From Manihot esculenta (taxonomy: Eukaryota; Streptophyta; Magnoliopsida; Malpighiales; Euphorbiaceae), in NCBI RefSeq assembly GCF_001659605.2, contig NC_035172.2, positions 34,851,916-34,915,915 on the forward strand: DNA of 64,000 nucleotides. The letters are read 5' to 3'. Below the pieces are notes generated by a model. The model was not told the origin of the DNA. It was given only the letters and a program-made list of their open reading frames with translations, and made no database searches. Positions within the stretch are counted from its first letter, which is position 1. The number at the start of each line of letters is the position of its first letter. This document shows, piece by piece, positions 1-12,540 of the stretch. Made by a program: the position numbers and the translations under genes.

Positions 1-334
1 AAAAAAAAAAAAAAAATTAAATAAATAAAATTTTAATATTTTTTGAAAATTTAAAATTTTTTAATTAATATTTTTTTTTTAATTGTAAAATAAAATTGCA
101 TTATAAGACTGTTCGGAGCATAAGCAACAAGAGTTGGTTGTTAGGGTGGGTGGGGAAAAAGCCTGGAGGAGGTGGGCCATAGTTTTACTTATACTTTTAG
201 GGCGGTGGTGGGAACAGTTCACGACCATAGAATCTTACTTTCAGATTTTCATTTCTTAAGCTTTCAAAACATCAGTGTACCTTTTTATTCCTTTCTTCTG
301 TGTCTTCACCCTCGCTCCCTCCAAAACGCATCGC

Positions 335-925
335 CGGTTTCGGTTTAGAATTGGTAATTTAATTTGAATTACGAGTCAAATCAAAACTGATTTGATTTAC
401 AACAGTATAAAAATAATTTTAAGCTTTTAATCATTTTAGTCTAATTTTATAACAGTTACGATTATAAATTTTTACTATTTAAAATCTGATTTTAATTAAA
501 TTTAAATTATAAAGTTGATATTTTAATTTGAAAAAATTTTAAAATTTAAAATTTAAATAAAATTAAATAAAATATAAAAGATAAATAAGAGTTTTGAATA
601 TTATTAAATACATGATTTATTAAATAATTAAACTATATAAAATGTATCTATTTACATAATATAAAAAATAAAATAATGTTTTTTACGAGTAAAAAAAATA
701 AAATTTAATTATTTGATGATTTCATTTATTTTAAATCACAATTTTATAAAATAATTTATTTTATAAATAAAAAATTAAATTAAAATCAAATCATACTTTC
801 AATTCCAACTGGTCGATTTTGATATGATTTTGATTCACAAGAGGAGGACTGTAACCGCCTCTGATTTAAAATTCTAATCTAATTCACAGTCCGAATCAAA
901 CCATGGCTACATCTACTCTAAAATA
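335..925. mobile_element. AT-rich TIR element, family 2, copy 1 (MITE-like remnant)
   Basis: This is an AT-rich block with GC-bearing ends. Its left end (ggtttcggtttagaattgg) resembles the left end of the copy near 51394 (ggttttagtttaaaattgg). Read in reverse complement, its right end (agatgtagccatgg...) resembles the outer left end of that second copy (agatgtggctattgg...). I infer a non-autonomous DNA element with long degenerate terminal inverted repeats. No coding capacity and no clear target duplication were seen. Confidence 0.4.
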
Positions 926-2000
926 ATAATAATATTATTTTTTATTTAAAAATACACTTGAAATACCATTAAAAAAATTAAATACATTTAAATAAATTAA
1001 ATAAAATATAACTCAAACTTTCATATTTTAATAAATAATAATATTATTTGGCTTATAATAATATTTTATAGATAAATTTAAATAAAAAATAAATTTAAAT
1101 AGAAGCAAATTTATCTTATCATAATAATTTCTTTATAAGTATAAAATAAAAATAATTAATAATATAGTCATTAAGTATTTGAGATCCGATTGTTTTTTAT
1201 GTTTATTGCTGCAATATTAAGAGAAATTCTACAAATAAACTGATATTAAAAGTTGAGAGTTTTGAAAGATTGTTGAATTTTTTTTTTAATGTGAATGTAA
1301 AATTTACTATCAAATTCCTTTAAATTAATAAATAGTAATAACAACATTATAATCACTTTATGTATATTATTAATAGCTTAATAAATGGATAAATTAAATA
1401 CTTAATAATTTTAGAAATAAAATTAATTTAATAAATCTTTAAAAATAAGAAAAAAAACAAATGCATAGCTAATTTTATTAAAGGCTAAATGATAACGTTT
1501 CCTTTTTAATTAGTGCTTATTATGACTCGGATCGGCCATTTTATTGTTTTTCTCAAAATTCTTTAAGTGGATTTAGTATTTTTCTTAATTTTTTAATGAT
1601 TTATTGGAAAATACAAAAACAAATTATTGTTTCCAAAGACCCAGGGTATAGGACATGAATGTAATAGTTTGTGGATTATTTTGGATTATTTCTGTTTTAT
1701 GAGATTTATAGATTTCGGTTAGTTATTCAATTTAATTTTATTGTGACAACAAGACAATTATACAAATTGCAACTAATTCAATTTTTTATAAGAATGCTAA
1801 ATATATCGATATGAACTGACATATTATGTGAAAATAATTTCATAAAGGTTTTCTAATTACTTCACATGTGTTAAGTCAATACCAGATAGCATTTGTTTAT
1901 TAAGCCTTTATCGGCTGCATTACATCAACAATTTTACTCCAAGTTGTTTCTGGTATCTCTTCCAGCTCCATCTTGCAGGGATGTAAAAGGATATGATCAT
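926..2000. other. AT-rich intergenic sequence
   Basis: Very AT-rich DNA with scattered homopolymers. No open frame, tRNA or recognisable transposon coding sequence was seen. Confidence 0.5.
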
Positions 2001-2029
2001 CCAGTCAAGTGACTGCCAGGCCAACTATT

Positions 2030-2490
2030 TGTTCAGCAAGACGACCACTTGAAATAAGGCTGAGTATTTATTCAGCAAGACAACCACATGACCGACCTAA
2101 TCATGACGACTAGGTGATCAGACAAGATGATAAAAAGGCCATTCAAAGAAAAATATACGACTTGACCCAGACGATTAGATAAAACAACTTGAGTCAAGGT
2201 GTAAACCTAAACGATCTGGTGACTTAGTGGATGAATTAACGACGACAAGTTGATTGGACGACCTGATAAACAAATGGAATTGATGGAACGATCTGACAAG
2301 TAAATGGTCAGACCAATAGTTGGACCAACGATTAAACAGTCGATGGGATGATTTGATAAGTAAATGATCAAACCAATAACTAAGTAATTAGCGAGACGAT
2401 TTGATAAACAAATAATCGAATCAACGACCAAACAATTAATTGGACGACCTGATAAGTAAATGGACCAAACAATAATCAAATGGTCGAAAC
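2030..2490. repeat. Degenerate minisatellite (about 50-60 bp unit)
   Basis: The phrase GACGACCTGATAARYAAATG, in degenerate forms, recurs at about 50-60 bp intervals and is clearest at 2255-2480. The array keeps a minus-strand frame open (2207-2503), whose translation repeats an IYLSxRPIN-like phrase. I read that frame as a product of the repeat, not a gene. The word gacgacct also appears near 34885 in an LTR-like segment, so this may be a decayed LTR internal repeat. Confidence 0.5.
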
Positions 2491-2879
2491 ACTTTGTGTA
2501 CAATGTATAACCTTATGATAGATATAATAATATGATTAAACTACACCGTATTATTTAGACTTATATTATTTATATAAAAATCACAATTTAATTTAGTTTA
2601 AATTTTTTATTTTTAAATTTTTTTATTCTGTATTATATACGTGGATTAAATATATAAATAAATATAAATAATTCTTTTTGTACATAGTAAATAATATTAA
2701 TATATAAAGAGTATTATTTATTTTTTATATATTTTAATATTTTTATTTATTAAATATTTTAATTTTAATTATAATTTAATACATATTTTTTAAAAAAATA
2801 TTTTTAAATATAATTAGTCAAATTTATAATTTTAAATTTATATTTAAATGTTTTTTTAAAAAAATTTAAGTGTTTGAAA

Positions 2880-2977
2880 TAGAGAAGTGGATAAAGGGAG
2901 GAAGGGAGAAAGAAAGAGAGATGAATAGAGAGGCCTTTTCCCTCTTTCTCATTCTCCTTCCATCCTCCCTTCTCTTA
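2880..2977. repeat. Imperfect inverted repeat of purine-rich and pyrimidine-rich arms
   Basis: A purine arm beginning agagaagtggataaaggg is followed, after a short spacer around the aggcctt site, by a pyrimidine arm ending catcctcccttctct. The two arms are imperfect reverse complements, so the segment could fold into a hairpin. It has no coding potential. Confidence 0.5.
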
Positions 2978-3930
2978 TATATATATTATAATCTAATAAA
3001 ATGATAATGGTTTTTATTTTTTATATTTTTTGTAATATAAACTATTTTTATTTTTAAAAATAAAATTTTATCAATTCTCGATTAATTTCAATACATTTTA
3101 TAGCACATATAGAAGAGTAAATGTAATTACTGTCATGTTAAGTAAAATACATGTTAAATTTTATATTACATTAAAAAATAATTTTTTATTGATTTAAGTA
3201 AAAAATTAATTAATTGATTATAATTAAAATAAAAGTAATAAATAAATCAAAATTTTGACTTTTTTAACTGTTTAGCCTTTCAATAAAAATATTTTCAATA
3301 ATATTAATAATTCCATCAGAAGAAAACAAAATCCACTAAAAAAATTCATAGGTTTTTTCTTGCAATGTTCGAAGGAACCACCAAAATCTATCATTAGCTT
3401 TCTTTCTTAGTTTCTTTGAGTGTTTGTCTCCGACTGTGACAATAAATTCATAGCGTCACAGCTCTCAATGCGTTGTTACTGCTGATCTGCAGTAGCCTTT
3501 TCAATTACTTCGCCGTTTTTAGCCTCCAATTCTATGGTCGTCTCATTGAATGCTGTCTTTCTTTCTACGCTCTTCAAGATTGTAATGGCCCCTTCACCCC
3601 CACCACATACTCTTCACATTGCATGCATTTCTTATATTTCTCTCTCTCTCCACGTGAATCCATCCCCCTCCTCTCATTTCTCTTTACTTTTTTTTTTTGA
3701 CAATCACACGTATTCTAACTCAATAAATTAAAGTTAAATCTTATTCATTCTATATCAATTTACTAAAAAGATAAAATATTTTTAGAAGCCATATTTCTCC
3801 GACTTGCATATTCCAACAAAAAATTATGGAACAGCTTCTCTGTTAAATTACAACAAAATACAATGAATCATTAACTTGGGTCGTATCTAATAATATCTTG
3901 TGCCCTAGCTGGCAGCTAGTTGCAGAGCTT
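2978..3930. other. Intergenic, upstream region of the CYP78A7-like gene
   Basis: AT-rich DNA turning CT-rich from about 3400. The open frames at 3473-3731 are short, overlapping and lack family features, so I do not call them genes. The stretch presumably holds the proximal promoter of the P450 that follows. Confidence 0.4.
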
Positions 3931-3933
3931 CTT

Positions 3934-3941
3934 CTATATAA
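3934..3941 (+). promoter_or_regulatory. TATA box of the CYP78A7-like gene
   Basis: The sequence ctatataa lies about 105 bp before the ATG at 4043 and is followed by a CT-rich leader. It implies a transcript start near 3965. That excludes the in-frame ATG at 3920, which lies upstream of the TATA box, as the translation start. Confidence 0.6.
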
Positions 3942-4042
3942 CCCCATACAACTCTCGTCTTCTCCTCAAAGTCTCCCTTGCTTTCCTTCTCTCGTGTGTC
4001 AAACAAGTTCACTTTTCTTTCTTGAACTTTCTTTCTTTAGAA

Positions 4043-5730
4043 ATGGACTTGGGTTTGGCTGCCAAGGACACCACCTGGTGTGTGTTTACTCTCCCAGCCT
4101 TTCTTGGCTATAGGAACGTTTTAGATTCCTTTGTCTTGTTTTCACTTTTTATGGCGTTTGTCTCTCTTTCTCTTCTTTCTTGGGCCTTTGCTGTTGGTGG
4201 TGTTGCATGGAAAAATGGAAGAAACCAACGAGGCCCTGTTCCTATCCCTGGACCAAGAGGTTTCCCCATCTTTGGTAGCCTTGTCACTTTGAGCCGGGGC
4301 TTGGCTCATCGTTCTTTGGCTTCCATTGCATGGAAGCGGGCTAATACTTCGCTCATGGCTTTTAGCCTTGGCTCAACTCCTGTTGTTGTAGCTTCTGACC
4401 CTCATACTGCCAGAGAAATATTAACTTGTCCCCACTTCGCTGACCGTCCGATTAAACAGTCAGCTAAGAGTCTCATGTTTAGCCGAGCTATCGGTTTTGC
4501 TCCCAACGGTACTTACTGGAGGCTGTTAAGAAAAATTGCTTCCTCACACCTTTTTGCACCACGGCGCATCGCTGCCCATGAAACTCTTCGTCGCCTAGAA
4601 TGTGAATCTATGCTTCGCAACATAGCTGTAGAGCAAAAACAAAAAGGTTGCGTCTCTTTAAGGAAACACCTTCAGTTGGCATCCTTAAACAACATCATGG
4701 GCAGTGTGTTTGGCAAGAGATACGATCCTGCACATGATAGTGAGGAGCTCGAGGAGCTTAGAGACATGGTTGCTGAAGGGTTTGAACTTTTGGGTGCATT
4801 TAACTGGTGTGATTATTTGCCATGGCTGAATTACTTATACGACCCATTTCGTATACATGAACGTTGCTTGAATCTCGTTCCCCGAGTTAGGAAACTCGTT
4901 GTAGGCATTATTGAAGACCATCGGCTCAGTGCTGAGTCAAGAAAGGAGCTTGATAGTTGTGATTTTGTTGATGTTTTGCTCTCTTTGGATGGTGACGAGA
5001 AGCTGCAAGAAGATGACATGGTTGCTGTGTTATGGGTACGCAATAATCATTCTTGTTTTTCCATTTTCTGTATATTTGATTTTGAGCCGGTTGGTTTGAT
5101 TTGGTTCTTTTGCAGGAGATGATTTTTAGAGGAACCGATACAACAGCTTTGTTAACCGAGTGGATCATGGCCGAGTTAGTATTGCACCCGGAGATTCAAG
5201 AAAAGCTTCGGAGAGAACTAGACGGAGCAGCCAAAGATGGGAACTTGACAGACTCCGACGTGGCAAATTCACCTTATTTAAAAGCTGTTGTGAAAGAAGC
5301 CCTGCGGGTCCACCCTCCTGGCCCACTCCTGTCATGGGCCAGGTTGTCCACATCAGACGTCCAACTCAGCAATGGAATGCTGATACCCTGGAACACAACT
5401 GCAATGGTCAACATGTGGGCGATCACGCATGACCCAGTCATCTGGGTAGATCCACTGGAGTTCAAGCCAGAGAGATTCTTAAATGGTGATGTAGACGTGA
5501 AGGATGGAGATTTAAGGCTCGCACCATTTGGGGCAGGGCGGAGAATGTGCCCAGGGAAGAACCTAGGGCTGGTGACGGTGACTCTTTGGGTGGCAAGGCT
5601 GGTGCACCAGTTCCAGTGGGTTGAGGATGTGGCTAATCCAGTGGACCTGAGTGAGGTGTTGAAGCTGTCTTGTGAAATGAAGAAGCCTTTGCGAGCTGTG
5701 GCTTTGCAAAGGATGGATGTTTCCTCTTAG
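4043..5730 (+). CDS. CYP78A7-like: Cytochrome P450, CYP78A family (CYP78A7-like)
   Basis: Two exons, 4043-5035 and 5116-5730. The phase-0 intron of 80 bp runs from gtacgc to ttttgcag. The product is 535 residues, normal for the family. It begins [12 protein letters not shown], has a hydrophobic anchor at about 25-60, then the WKNGR and [11 protein letters not shown] hinge. The I-helix motif FRGTDTT lies at 335-341, ExxR at 392-395 and the heme loop [10 protein letters not shown] at 469-478, with Cys476 as thiolate ligand. The residues known to be needed are present. CYP78A enzymes are ER monooxygenases that control organ and seed size through an unidentified mobile signal; the substrate is unsettled. 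The intron position after DMVAVLW is typical of the family. The N terminus resembles CYP78A7 more than KLUH/CYP78A5. The start is set by the TATA box and family alignment. Confidence 0.93.
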
Positions 5731-6300
5731 GGTTTCTAGGTGTTGTGGGTAAACTATATAATATAAGGTTGATTATATAATTATCAAGACTTGGGTTATG
5801 TCTTAATTTCTCTTTTTGAATTTTGATGTTAGTTTTTAATTTAATTTACGTGTAGGTAAGTTGTAGTTTTTGTAAGGAGTTGCTTGATCATATATATATC
5901 TTTTCTAATTTTGAGATATAATTAACTACCACTTCAGGTTTTTTCCTTTTTTCTTTTTTAATGATCGGTGCCCTTTCAATTTTAGGTTTTAATTTATCAT
6001 CTCTGTTTCACAATATATTTTACTCACCAAAATCAATAAAATTAATTAATAATTAAATTTTACATAATTTTAATAGAAATTCATTTGAATTTACAAAATG
6101 AGACGAAGGCTAAATTATTAAAAAAAAAAAAAAAACTTTATCAAGGTAAGACAAAAAACCTCATTTCTAAGTATTTTTGGGTGAAAGCGGCAAGCAATGC
6201 TGCAAAATCATTATGTACAAGGCAACAAATAAAAAGAGTTGCTTCCATCAACTCATTGTTCCTAGTATTAGCCACACTCCGGAGCCAAGCATGCTAATTA
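5731..6300. other. 3' flank of the CYP78A7-like gene
   Basis: Probable 3' UTR followed by AT-rich spacer. No credible gene was seen. Confidence 0.4.
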
Positions 6301-6302
6301 AA

Positions 6303-6702
6303 GTGATTATTCGGTTGGATTTAAAATTAAATAAATTAAAAATTAAAATTTTTTTATTTATAAAAATTAAATTAAATTGATTAGGTTAATTTAATTAATT
6401 TAAATTTTTAATATATATTTTTTATTTTTTATTTTATTTTTAATATTTTAAAATTTAATTAAAATATTTTAATTTAATATAATTTAATTTTTTTATATTA
6501 TTAAAAATAATATACCATTATTATTAATCAATTCAATTAAATTTTTTAATTTTTTTAATTAAAATTAAATCAAATTAAAATAATTAAAATTTTTAAAATT
6601 AAAAATTAAACTAAATTAAAATAAATAAAAAATCAAATCAAATTTTTAAATTAATTTAATTCAATCAATTTTTTCGATTTAAATCAAATATTACTCGCCC
6701 TT
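6303..6702. mobile_element. MITE family 1, copy A (strongly decayed)
   Basis: The copy begins attattcggttggatttaaa and ends ttttttcgatttaaatc followed by attactcgccc. The internal order of motifs matches the copies at 13706, 14928, 36683 and 37338. Nearly all CG dinucleotides have become TG/CA or TA, which marks an old methylated copy. There is no coding capacity. Confidence 0.6.
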
Positions 6703-8590
6703 AATCATAATCGGTTCAAATTGAAATTTAATTTAATTTTTCTTTTAATATAAAAAATAAATAAATGAAATCTATATCCCGTATATTATATATTACAATT
6801 TATAAAATATTAATATTATTATAATTTTAAAATTTTAAATTGAAACTGATTCCACACCAAATTGACACTCAAATTGCTTATATATGAAGTGAAATTTATA
6901 TATATATTTTAAATATATTAATTAGATTAGATATTTAAAATTTTAATATTTAATTCAATATATTTTAATAATAGCACTTATGAAAATATAATAAAATTTA
7001 AATTATTTTTTATTTCTAATATTTAAAATAGTTTTTGAAAAACGGTTTTTTGATCTATCAATTATAATTTCACCTTAGTTTAATTTACTGAATTAATCAC
7101 TAAAAAATACTTCTTTTGCAGTTTTTATTATTTTAAAATTATTATTTATTTTTTATATTATAATAATATAAAATTAATTATTGTAATTTTAATTAATTTG
7201 ATCTTCTGTAATAATTAAGAAGTTAAATTATTGTCAATAATGGAGAGGGTGTCGTTTTATGAGAGATAAATGAGGGAGGACAACTGGAAAAGAAACAAAG
7301 GAACGAGACTAGTTGAAATAGAACGAAATTAAGGAGGGAGCACAGCTAGCAGAGTGTAATAGTTAGGGTTTGGAAGCAAAAACAAAACATCTCCCACTCC
7401 CAGGATGTAATGAAATGTCCATTTATAGTTTTTGTCACTTCTTCGTCAGGACGTACAATAAAACCCACAGTTTTTGTCAGCTCTATCCATTGCTGGGAAT
7501 TGCAAACGTTGCCTTCTTCTCCTTTTTTTTTTTAAATTTATTTTTTATGAATTACTTTGAAAAAAAGAAAGAAAGAAAGAAATTAGCAGAGAAGCAGGCA
7601 GCAAAAGCAGAGCAGCGGCGGAGGAAAGAGAAGAAGGAGAGTGACGTGTGTTGTTGGTGTCAGAAAGAGAACAATACCATGTGATTTTTTCAATCATTTA
7701 CTGACCCAAAATAAATCTGTTCACCACTTGCTTTTCTCTTTCCTCTTCATTTTTGCATTCTTTTTTCTATTTTTTTTTTAAATAATAAATAATAAGTCTC
7801 ATCAAAGTCAAGACTTGGTTCAACCCTAACCCAACAGTACCTTTGGTCGGTGTATATATTAAATATATTTTAAATCAAAATTTTAAAAAAATATAAAATA
7901 ATTTCTCATTTCACTTGTACGAAAGAGAGAGAATAGAAAAGCAAATCAGTTCCAGTGTTTTTCGGGTTTGGCCTTGTGATTTTTTGTTTCTTTTGAGTTT
8001 TGACAGTGGTGATTGCCTTGCTGCTCTCTACAATCAGTGCTGTGGGTTTGGCAGTGGAGCAGAAAGAGACGCTAGCTTTACTAACAGTTGGATTGGGCTC
8101 TTAGGCCTATGGGTTTATGTTTGTTTGTTGACACGTGAATGTATGTGTTTTCGGCCTAAATTGCAGGTTAAAATTTTTTTTTTAATTTTGTAAATAATAT
8201 TTATATTAAATTTGAATCTATTATCGGAATATGTATATATAAATAAATAATTAGATATATCATATATATTTTTATAATATATAATATAGAATAAATAAAA
8301 TTTTAAATATTTTATTTAATTATTAAAATTTAAAACATAAACTAATCTTTCATTTTATATTTTATATAACTTATTAAATTAAAAATTATAATATTACACG
8401 AATTTCAATACTTTTCAGATAATAATAATAAAATTTGAAATAAATTTAAATAATTTAATATAAATTTTAATTAGATTTAGAATAAATTTGAATATTTAAT
8501 TTATTAAACAGATGTAAGGTTTAATAAATTAACCAAGGAATTCTTTTATCAAGGGGAGATTAGAAGCAAGTAATCAAAAACCCACCAGCA
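6703..8590. other. AT-rich intergenic sequence
   Basis: Low-complexity AT-rich DNA with a small GAAA repeat near 7560-7580. Open frames at 7370-7684 and 7915-8193 have no domain or splice support and are not called. Confidence 0.4.
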
Positions 8591-9100
8591 GAAATGGAAA
8601 AAGCATAGTATTGCACCTTGGAGTTACTCCTTCACTCTGTTTTGGAAATGTACAAATTCAAATATGTACATAGAAGTTGGAAGGTTATGATAACACAAAT
8701 ATTTTGCTAAACTTGTTCCTTCCAGGATCAAACTCAAAATGATCTCCTTTATACGTGCAAAGGTTGGATGCTCAAACCCACAAAAACCCACAAAATTCGA
8801 CTCAGCTCGACTTGATTCGATGTGAACTTGTACAAGGAATGGTTAATGCAACCCTTTCTATTTGTTGGCATGTGATATAGATGGAGAGTGATTTCACAAT
8901 ACACAAAACTTGCACTTTCAACATCACAAAACACAACTTTCCACCTCAGATCACATAGAACGAATATGTACAAGTAACACGCCATGTTCTGCGAATAAAA
9001 AAGAAACATGGCATAAGCTACAGCTCGAATAGGAAGCAAAATCACACACAGGGCATCAAAATTCAGAACCAGGGTCAGTTAAGCAACATTCCCATTAAAG

Positions 9101-11574
9101 TCAATGCCCTCCTCTTGCTAGGAAATCCTCAATTTGTTCTAAAGCCTGGCAAATTGTCCAAATCCAATCAGTAAAGACACCATGGGCTTGTAGTAAGAAA
9201 ACAGATTTCAGCAGGGCATGAACACATGGTGATATTATGATTCCAGAACTGTTGTCTTAGTTATGCATGAACTGAGTATTGAGTTTATGAAAACACACGC
9301 ACAGAATATACCTCAATCACAATTGCAGTCGGTGTGATACTGGAAACATCTCTATATCCTTGTTTCATCGCAATATCTGTGCAACAAGAACACTTGCTAT
9401 CACACCTTTTTACATAATAAAAATTCTCAAAAGCATGCAAACATAACAAAAAATAATGCAATGGACACAAATTTGAATAGGTGCAGGCCCACGTACTTTC
9501 CAGAGAAATCCTAACATTGGCATTCGCATAACATTCACCTCTCTCTTCAAGCAAAGTAGACAAACGCCTGAAAACCTGTGGAGAAGTTGAAGTGCCGAAA
9601 GACAATGTGGATGCCCTTTCTTGCTTGATTACTCACCATAGCATATATAAAAAACAGGATGGTGAATAGAGAAGCTACCTTTGTGTATTCATTGCCTGAG
9701 TCATTATGCAAAAGTGGACGAGAATTAGTTCCCACTGCTGCAATCCTCTGTGCTAAGGCTTCTAAAGGCACATCCAACCAAACACTAACCCCATTTTGCA
9801 TGTATTTCCTGGTATAGCATACAAAAGGAAATTATCCCAACAAACTAACATAAAGAAGCCAACTGAATAAGTAGACCATACAAATTTTAACCATTCATTG
9901 TGTTCAATATTATACCAGTTAATGGGCCGTACAACTGCACCTCCACCAGTAGAAACAACAAGCCGATGCATCATAGATAACTTCTGTAAGGCCTCAGTCT
10001 GCAAGGCAAGATTACAATCATTAAGCAGATAATCATGCATGTCTCTGAGTATTGCATTAGTATCTATGCATGCAGAATTAGATTAGCAGTAGATAATGCA
10101 GTTGGACAAACCAATTTATGGTTGGTGGCTAATTGATATGCATATGTTATGCCAAATTACCTCTTTATTTCTGAAGAAGCCCTCTCCGTAGAGCTTAAAG
10201 ATTTCAGCTACAGGTGTTCCATCTACCTCCTCCTCCACCAATGTGTCACTGGACCAACCACAAAACACAACACAATGTACATATTATTTAGCAGATATAG
10301 TAGTTGTCAAGTGGACTATCTGCATCATAAGAGATACAAATTAAATGTCAAGACAGCTTCCAGCTGTCAAATTTTGTTTATGAACTTTTCTCCTTTAAGA
10401 AAAAACAATAAGCTATAGACAATGACAGGTACCAACCAGTCACAAAACGAATAACCAAGTACTTGTGAGAGAATCTTGCCCACAGTGGTTTTCCCAGAGC
10501 CCATCATTCCTGCATTTCACAAACACTTAGTTACGCCTAGAGTAATCATATAATTGCTAACAGATAAATGAAGAGTAAGACAAAGATACTAACCAACAAG
10601 ATATATACAGCGTCCATTTATGTAAGGCTCAACCTCTTGTGACTTATTCTGCAAATTTAAAAGGATGGCGAAAAAGATGCTGAAACATGTTTAAAAAAAG
10701 GCATTCCTCCTTAAATTTCTTAAGTCCCAATGACTAAATATCAAAAGACATGAAATCGGACCTTCAAAATCAGATATTCATCACAAGAAGCATGGGAACT
10801 TCCAGATTCCATAACTGAAGCTACAAAAGCAAAAATCAAAACAAATAGTTAAAATCCAAAAAGCAGAGAGGAAGAGAGTGATACAGATCAAGTATAACAT
10901 CAAGGAACTCACTCATCCATTCTTTTTCTTCAAACACGAGATATCTATTCTCATACATCCAATTAAACCATAAAGATTAAGTAAACAATTATGGACAACC
11001 TGATATATTGTAAGCCTAATCAGGAGCTATGAAACCAATCTAGAAAACTTTTTTCCCGCCACCAACACAAAAATTGCAGAAACTAATAATCCTCCACACA
11101 AAATTACACATGCATGGCTACATTGATCATGTCATCATTCCAAAACCCTCATAGATAATTAGCAATGCAATCCAAAACCAACATTGGATCAACTTGAATT
11201 TAAGAACAGTTACTAGTTCTACAAGAACCAGCTTAGTTCTCTCTAACAACATCAGAAAGCAATTTACAAAGAAAACATCACTCAAAAACCTTTCAAAACA
11301 ATTAAATATAAACATAATCATAAAGAGCTTAAAAATTGTAAATGCGACCACCTGGGGAGTTCTTGTAAGAACATAAAACCTCCAAGGAAACTGATCTGTG
11401 CCTATTTTTATTTCTCGCGGGCAGAAAATAAGCCGAAACAAACGCTGGAAATTTCTGTTTTCCCTTCAATCTCCAGGCAAACCTCAATGAACTGGTGGGA
11501 TGCTCCCTGACGAACTTTTCAGAATCGGTCCATGCAGTAGAAATTTGCAATCGTTGCGCAAGTTTCACATCCAT
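9101..11574 (-). CDS. SK: Shikimate kinase, chloroplastic
   Basis: Ten coding exons, in transcript order: 11574-11352, 10820-10762, 10648-10594, 10509-10437, 10248-10161, 9998-9916, 9808-9679, 9575-9497, 9376-9312, 9145-9101. They sum to 900 nt, or 299 residues, the usual plant length. The enzyme phosphorylates shikimate at the 3-hydroxyl with ATP in the plastid, upstream of chorismate and aromatic amino acids. Residues 1 to about 95 look like a transit peptide. Walker [10 protein letters not shown] is at 113-121, the shikimate-binding DxD (D136-C-D138) follows, and R163 sits in GEGFFR. The TGGGAV loop has GGG at 184-186, and the lid Arg224 is in SRPLL. Catalytic residues look intact, so an active enzyme is expected. 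A 5' UTR intron is likely (11768 to 11590, CTG/GTGAG to TGCAG). Plant SKL1/SKL2 paralogues are less likely because the P-loop and DxD are kept. Confidence 0.93.
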
Positions 11575-11864
11575 TTCTCAAAAACTTCACTGCAGCTCAA
11601 TCAAAGATTTCTATTTTAACCAATTTCTTAATTCGTAGAGACAAATCATTCAATACCCAATCCGCAGAAACAAAAGGCGATAGCTGAAAAATCGTTACAC
11701 AATAAATAGAACAGTGAAAATGATTGAATTCAGCAAAAAAACTAATGTAAAGCAAGTGATTATCTCACCAGATAAACCAGAATGTGAGTCTTCCAACACC
11801 GAAAATTTTCAATGAGCCCTGAAGCAAAGAACTCATATCGAAGCTCCTTCACCTCCGATGCTTC

Positions 11865-11874
11865 GTTTATAAAG
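11865..11874 (-). promoter_or_regulatory. TATA box of the shikimate kinase gene
   Basis: On the minus strand this reads ctttataaac. It lies about 95 bp upstream of the inferred 5' UTR splice donor at 11768, which suits a short first non-coding exon. Confidence 0.5.
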
Positions 11875-12300
11875 CAGCCGTTGAGTTCTGCTGGGGGACA
11901 CCTTGCGGTTGTAGTTTGACGTATCCTTGAAATACTTTCTTTTTATTTTAAATAAAATATATCTAAAAAAAGCGAAGAAAACATTTTTGTTTTTTAAATT
12001 AAACACATTTTTCTCAATTTTTCTAAAAAAAAAATCATCATTTTCATTTTAAATTGAAAAAACAACTATCCCTCTAAGCCTTATCAGTTAACTAAATTTA
12101 TTTATTATTTATTGCAATATTATTAAGTTAGTAATTATATGAATGGTGATTTACGATTTAGTCCCTAGATATTACCATTATTAACAAGTCAGTCCCTGTA
12201 TTTTTAGAAATCTATTAAAACGTCCTTATGTTTTCTCTCCGTCAACGAAATAGTCCTTTTGTCTATTTTTGCCGTTAAAAATATAGTAAAAGACTATATT

Positions 12301-12540
12301 ATCCCCCATTATTTTTCTCCTTCTCCTCCTTCTTCCTTTTCTTCTTCATCAATTCTTCTTCCTTCTGCTTCTTCTTCTGCTTCTACTTCTTCTCTTTTTT
12401 CTTCTTTTGCTTCTTTTTCTTCTTTCTCTTCTTTTTCTTCTTCTTCTTCTTCTTCTTCTTCTTCTTCTTCTTCTTCTTCGGAGGAGGAGGAGGAGGAGGA
12501 GGAGGAGGAGGAGGAGGACAACGACGACGACGACGACGAA
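12301..12540. repeat. Compound microsatellite (CTT)n then (GGA)n then (CGA)n
   Basis: The top strand is almost pure pyrimidine from about 12301 to 12479, with a long uninterrupted TTC run at the end. At 12480 it switches sharply to GGA repeats and then ACG/CGA repeats. All frames stay open over long runs, giving false Ser/Glu/Asp-rich open frames on both strands. It lies inside the MULE element. Confidence 0.9.

Noticed and set aside
2207..2503. 98-codon minus-strand frame with IYLSGRPIN repeats
   Set aside because: The periodicity equals the DNA minisatellite and there is no family similarity.
3920..4042. 41-residue N-terminal extension of the CYP78A frame
   Set aside because: The upstream start lies 5' of the TATA box at 3934. 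CYP78A7-type proteins start at [10 protein letters not shown].
7370..8193. Two open frames of 92-104 codons
   Set aside because: Low-complexity flanks, no homology, no splice support and no conserved motif.
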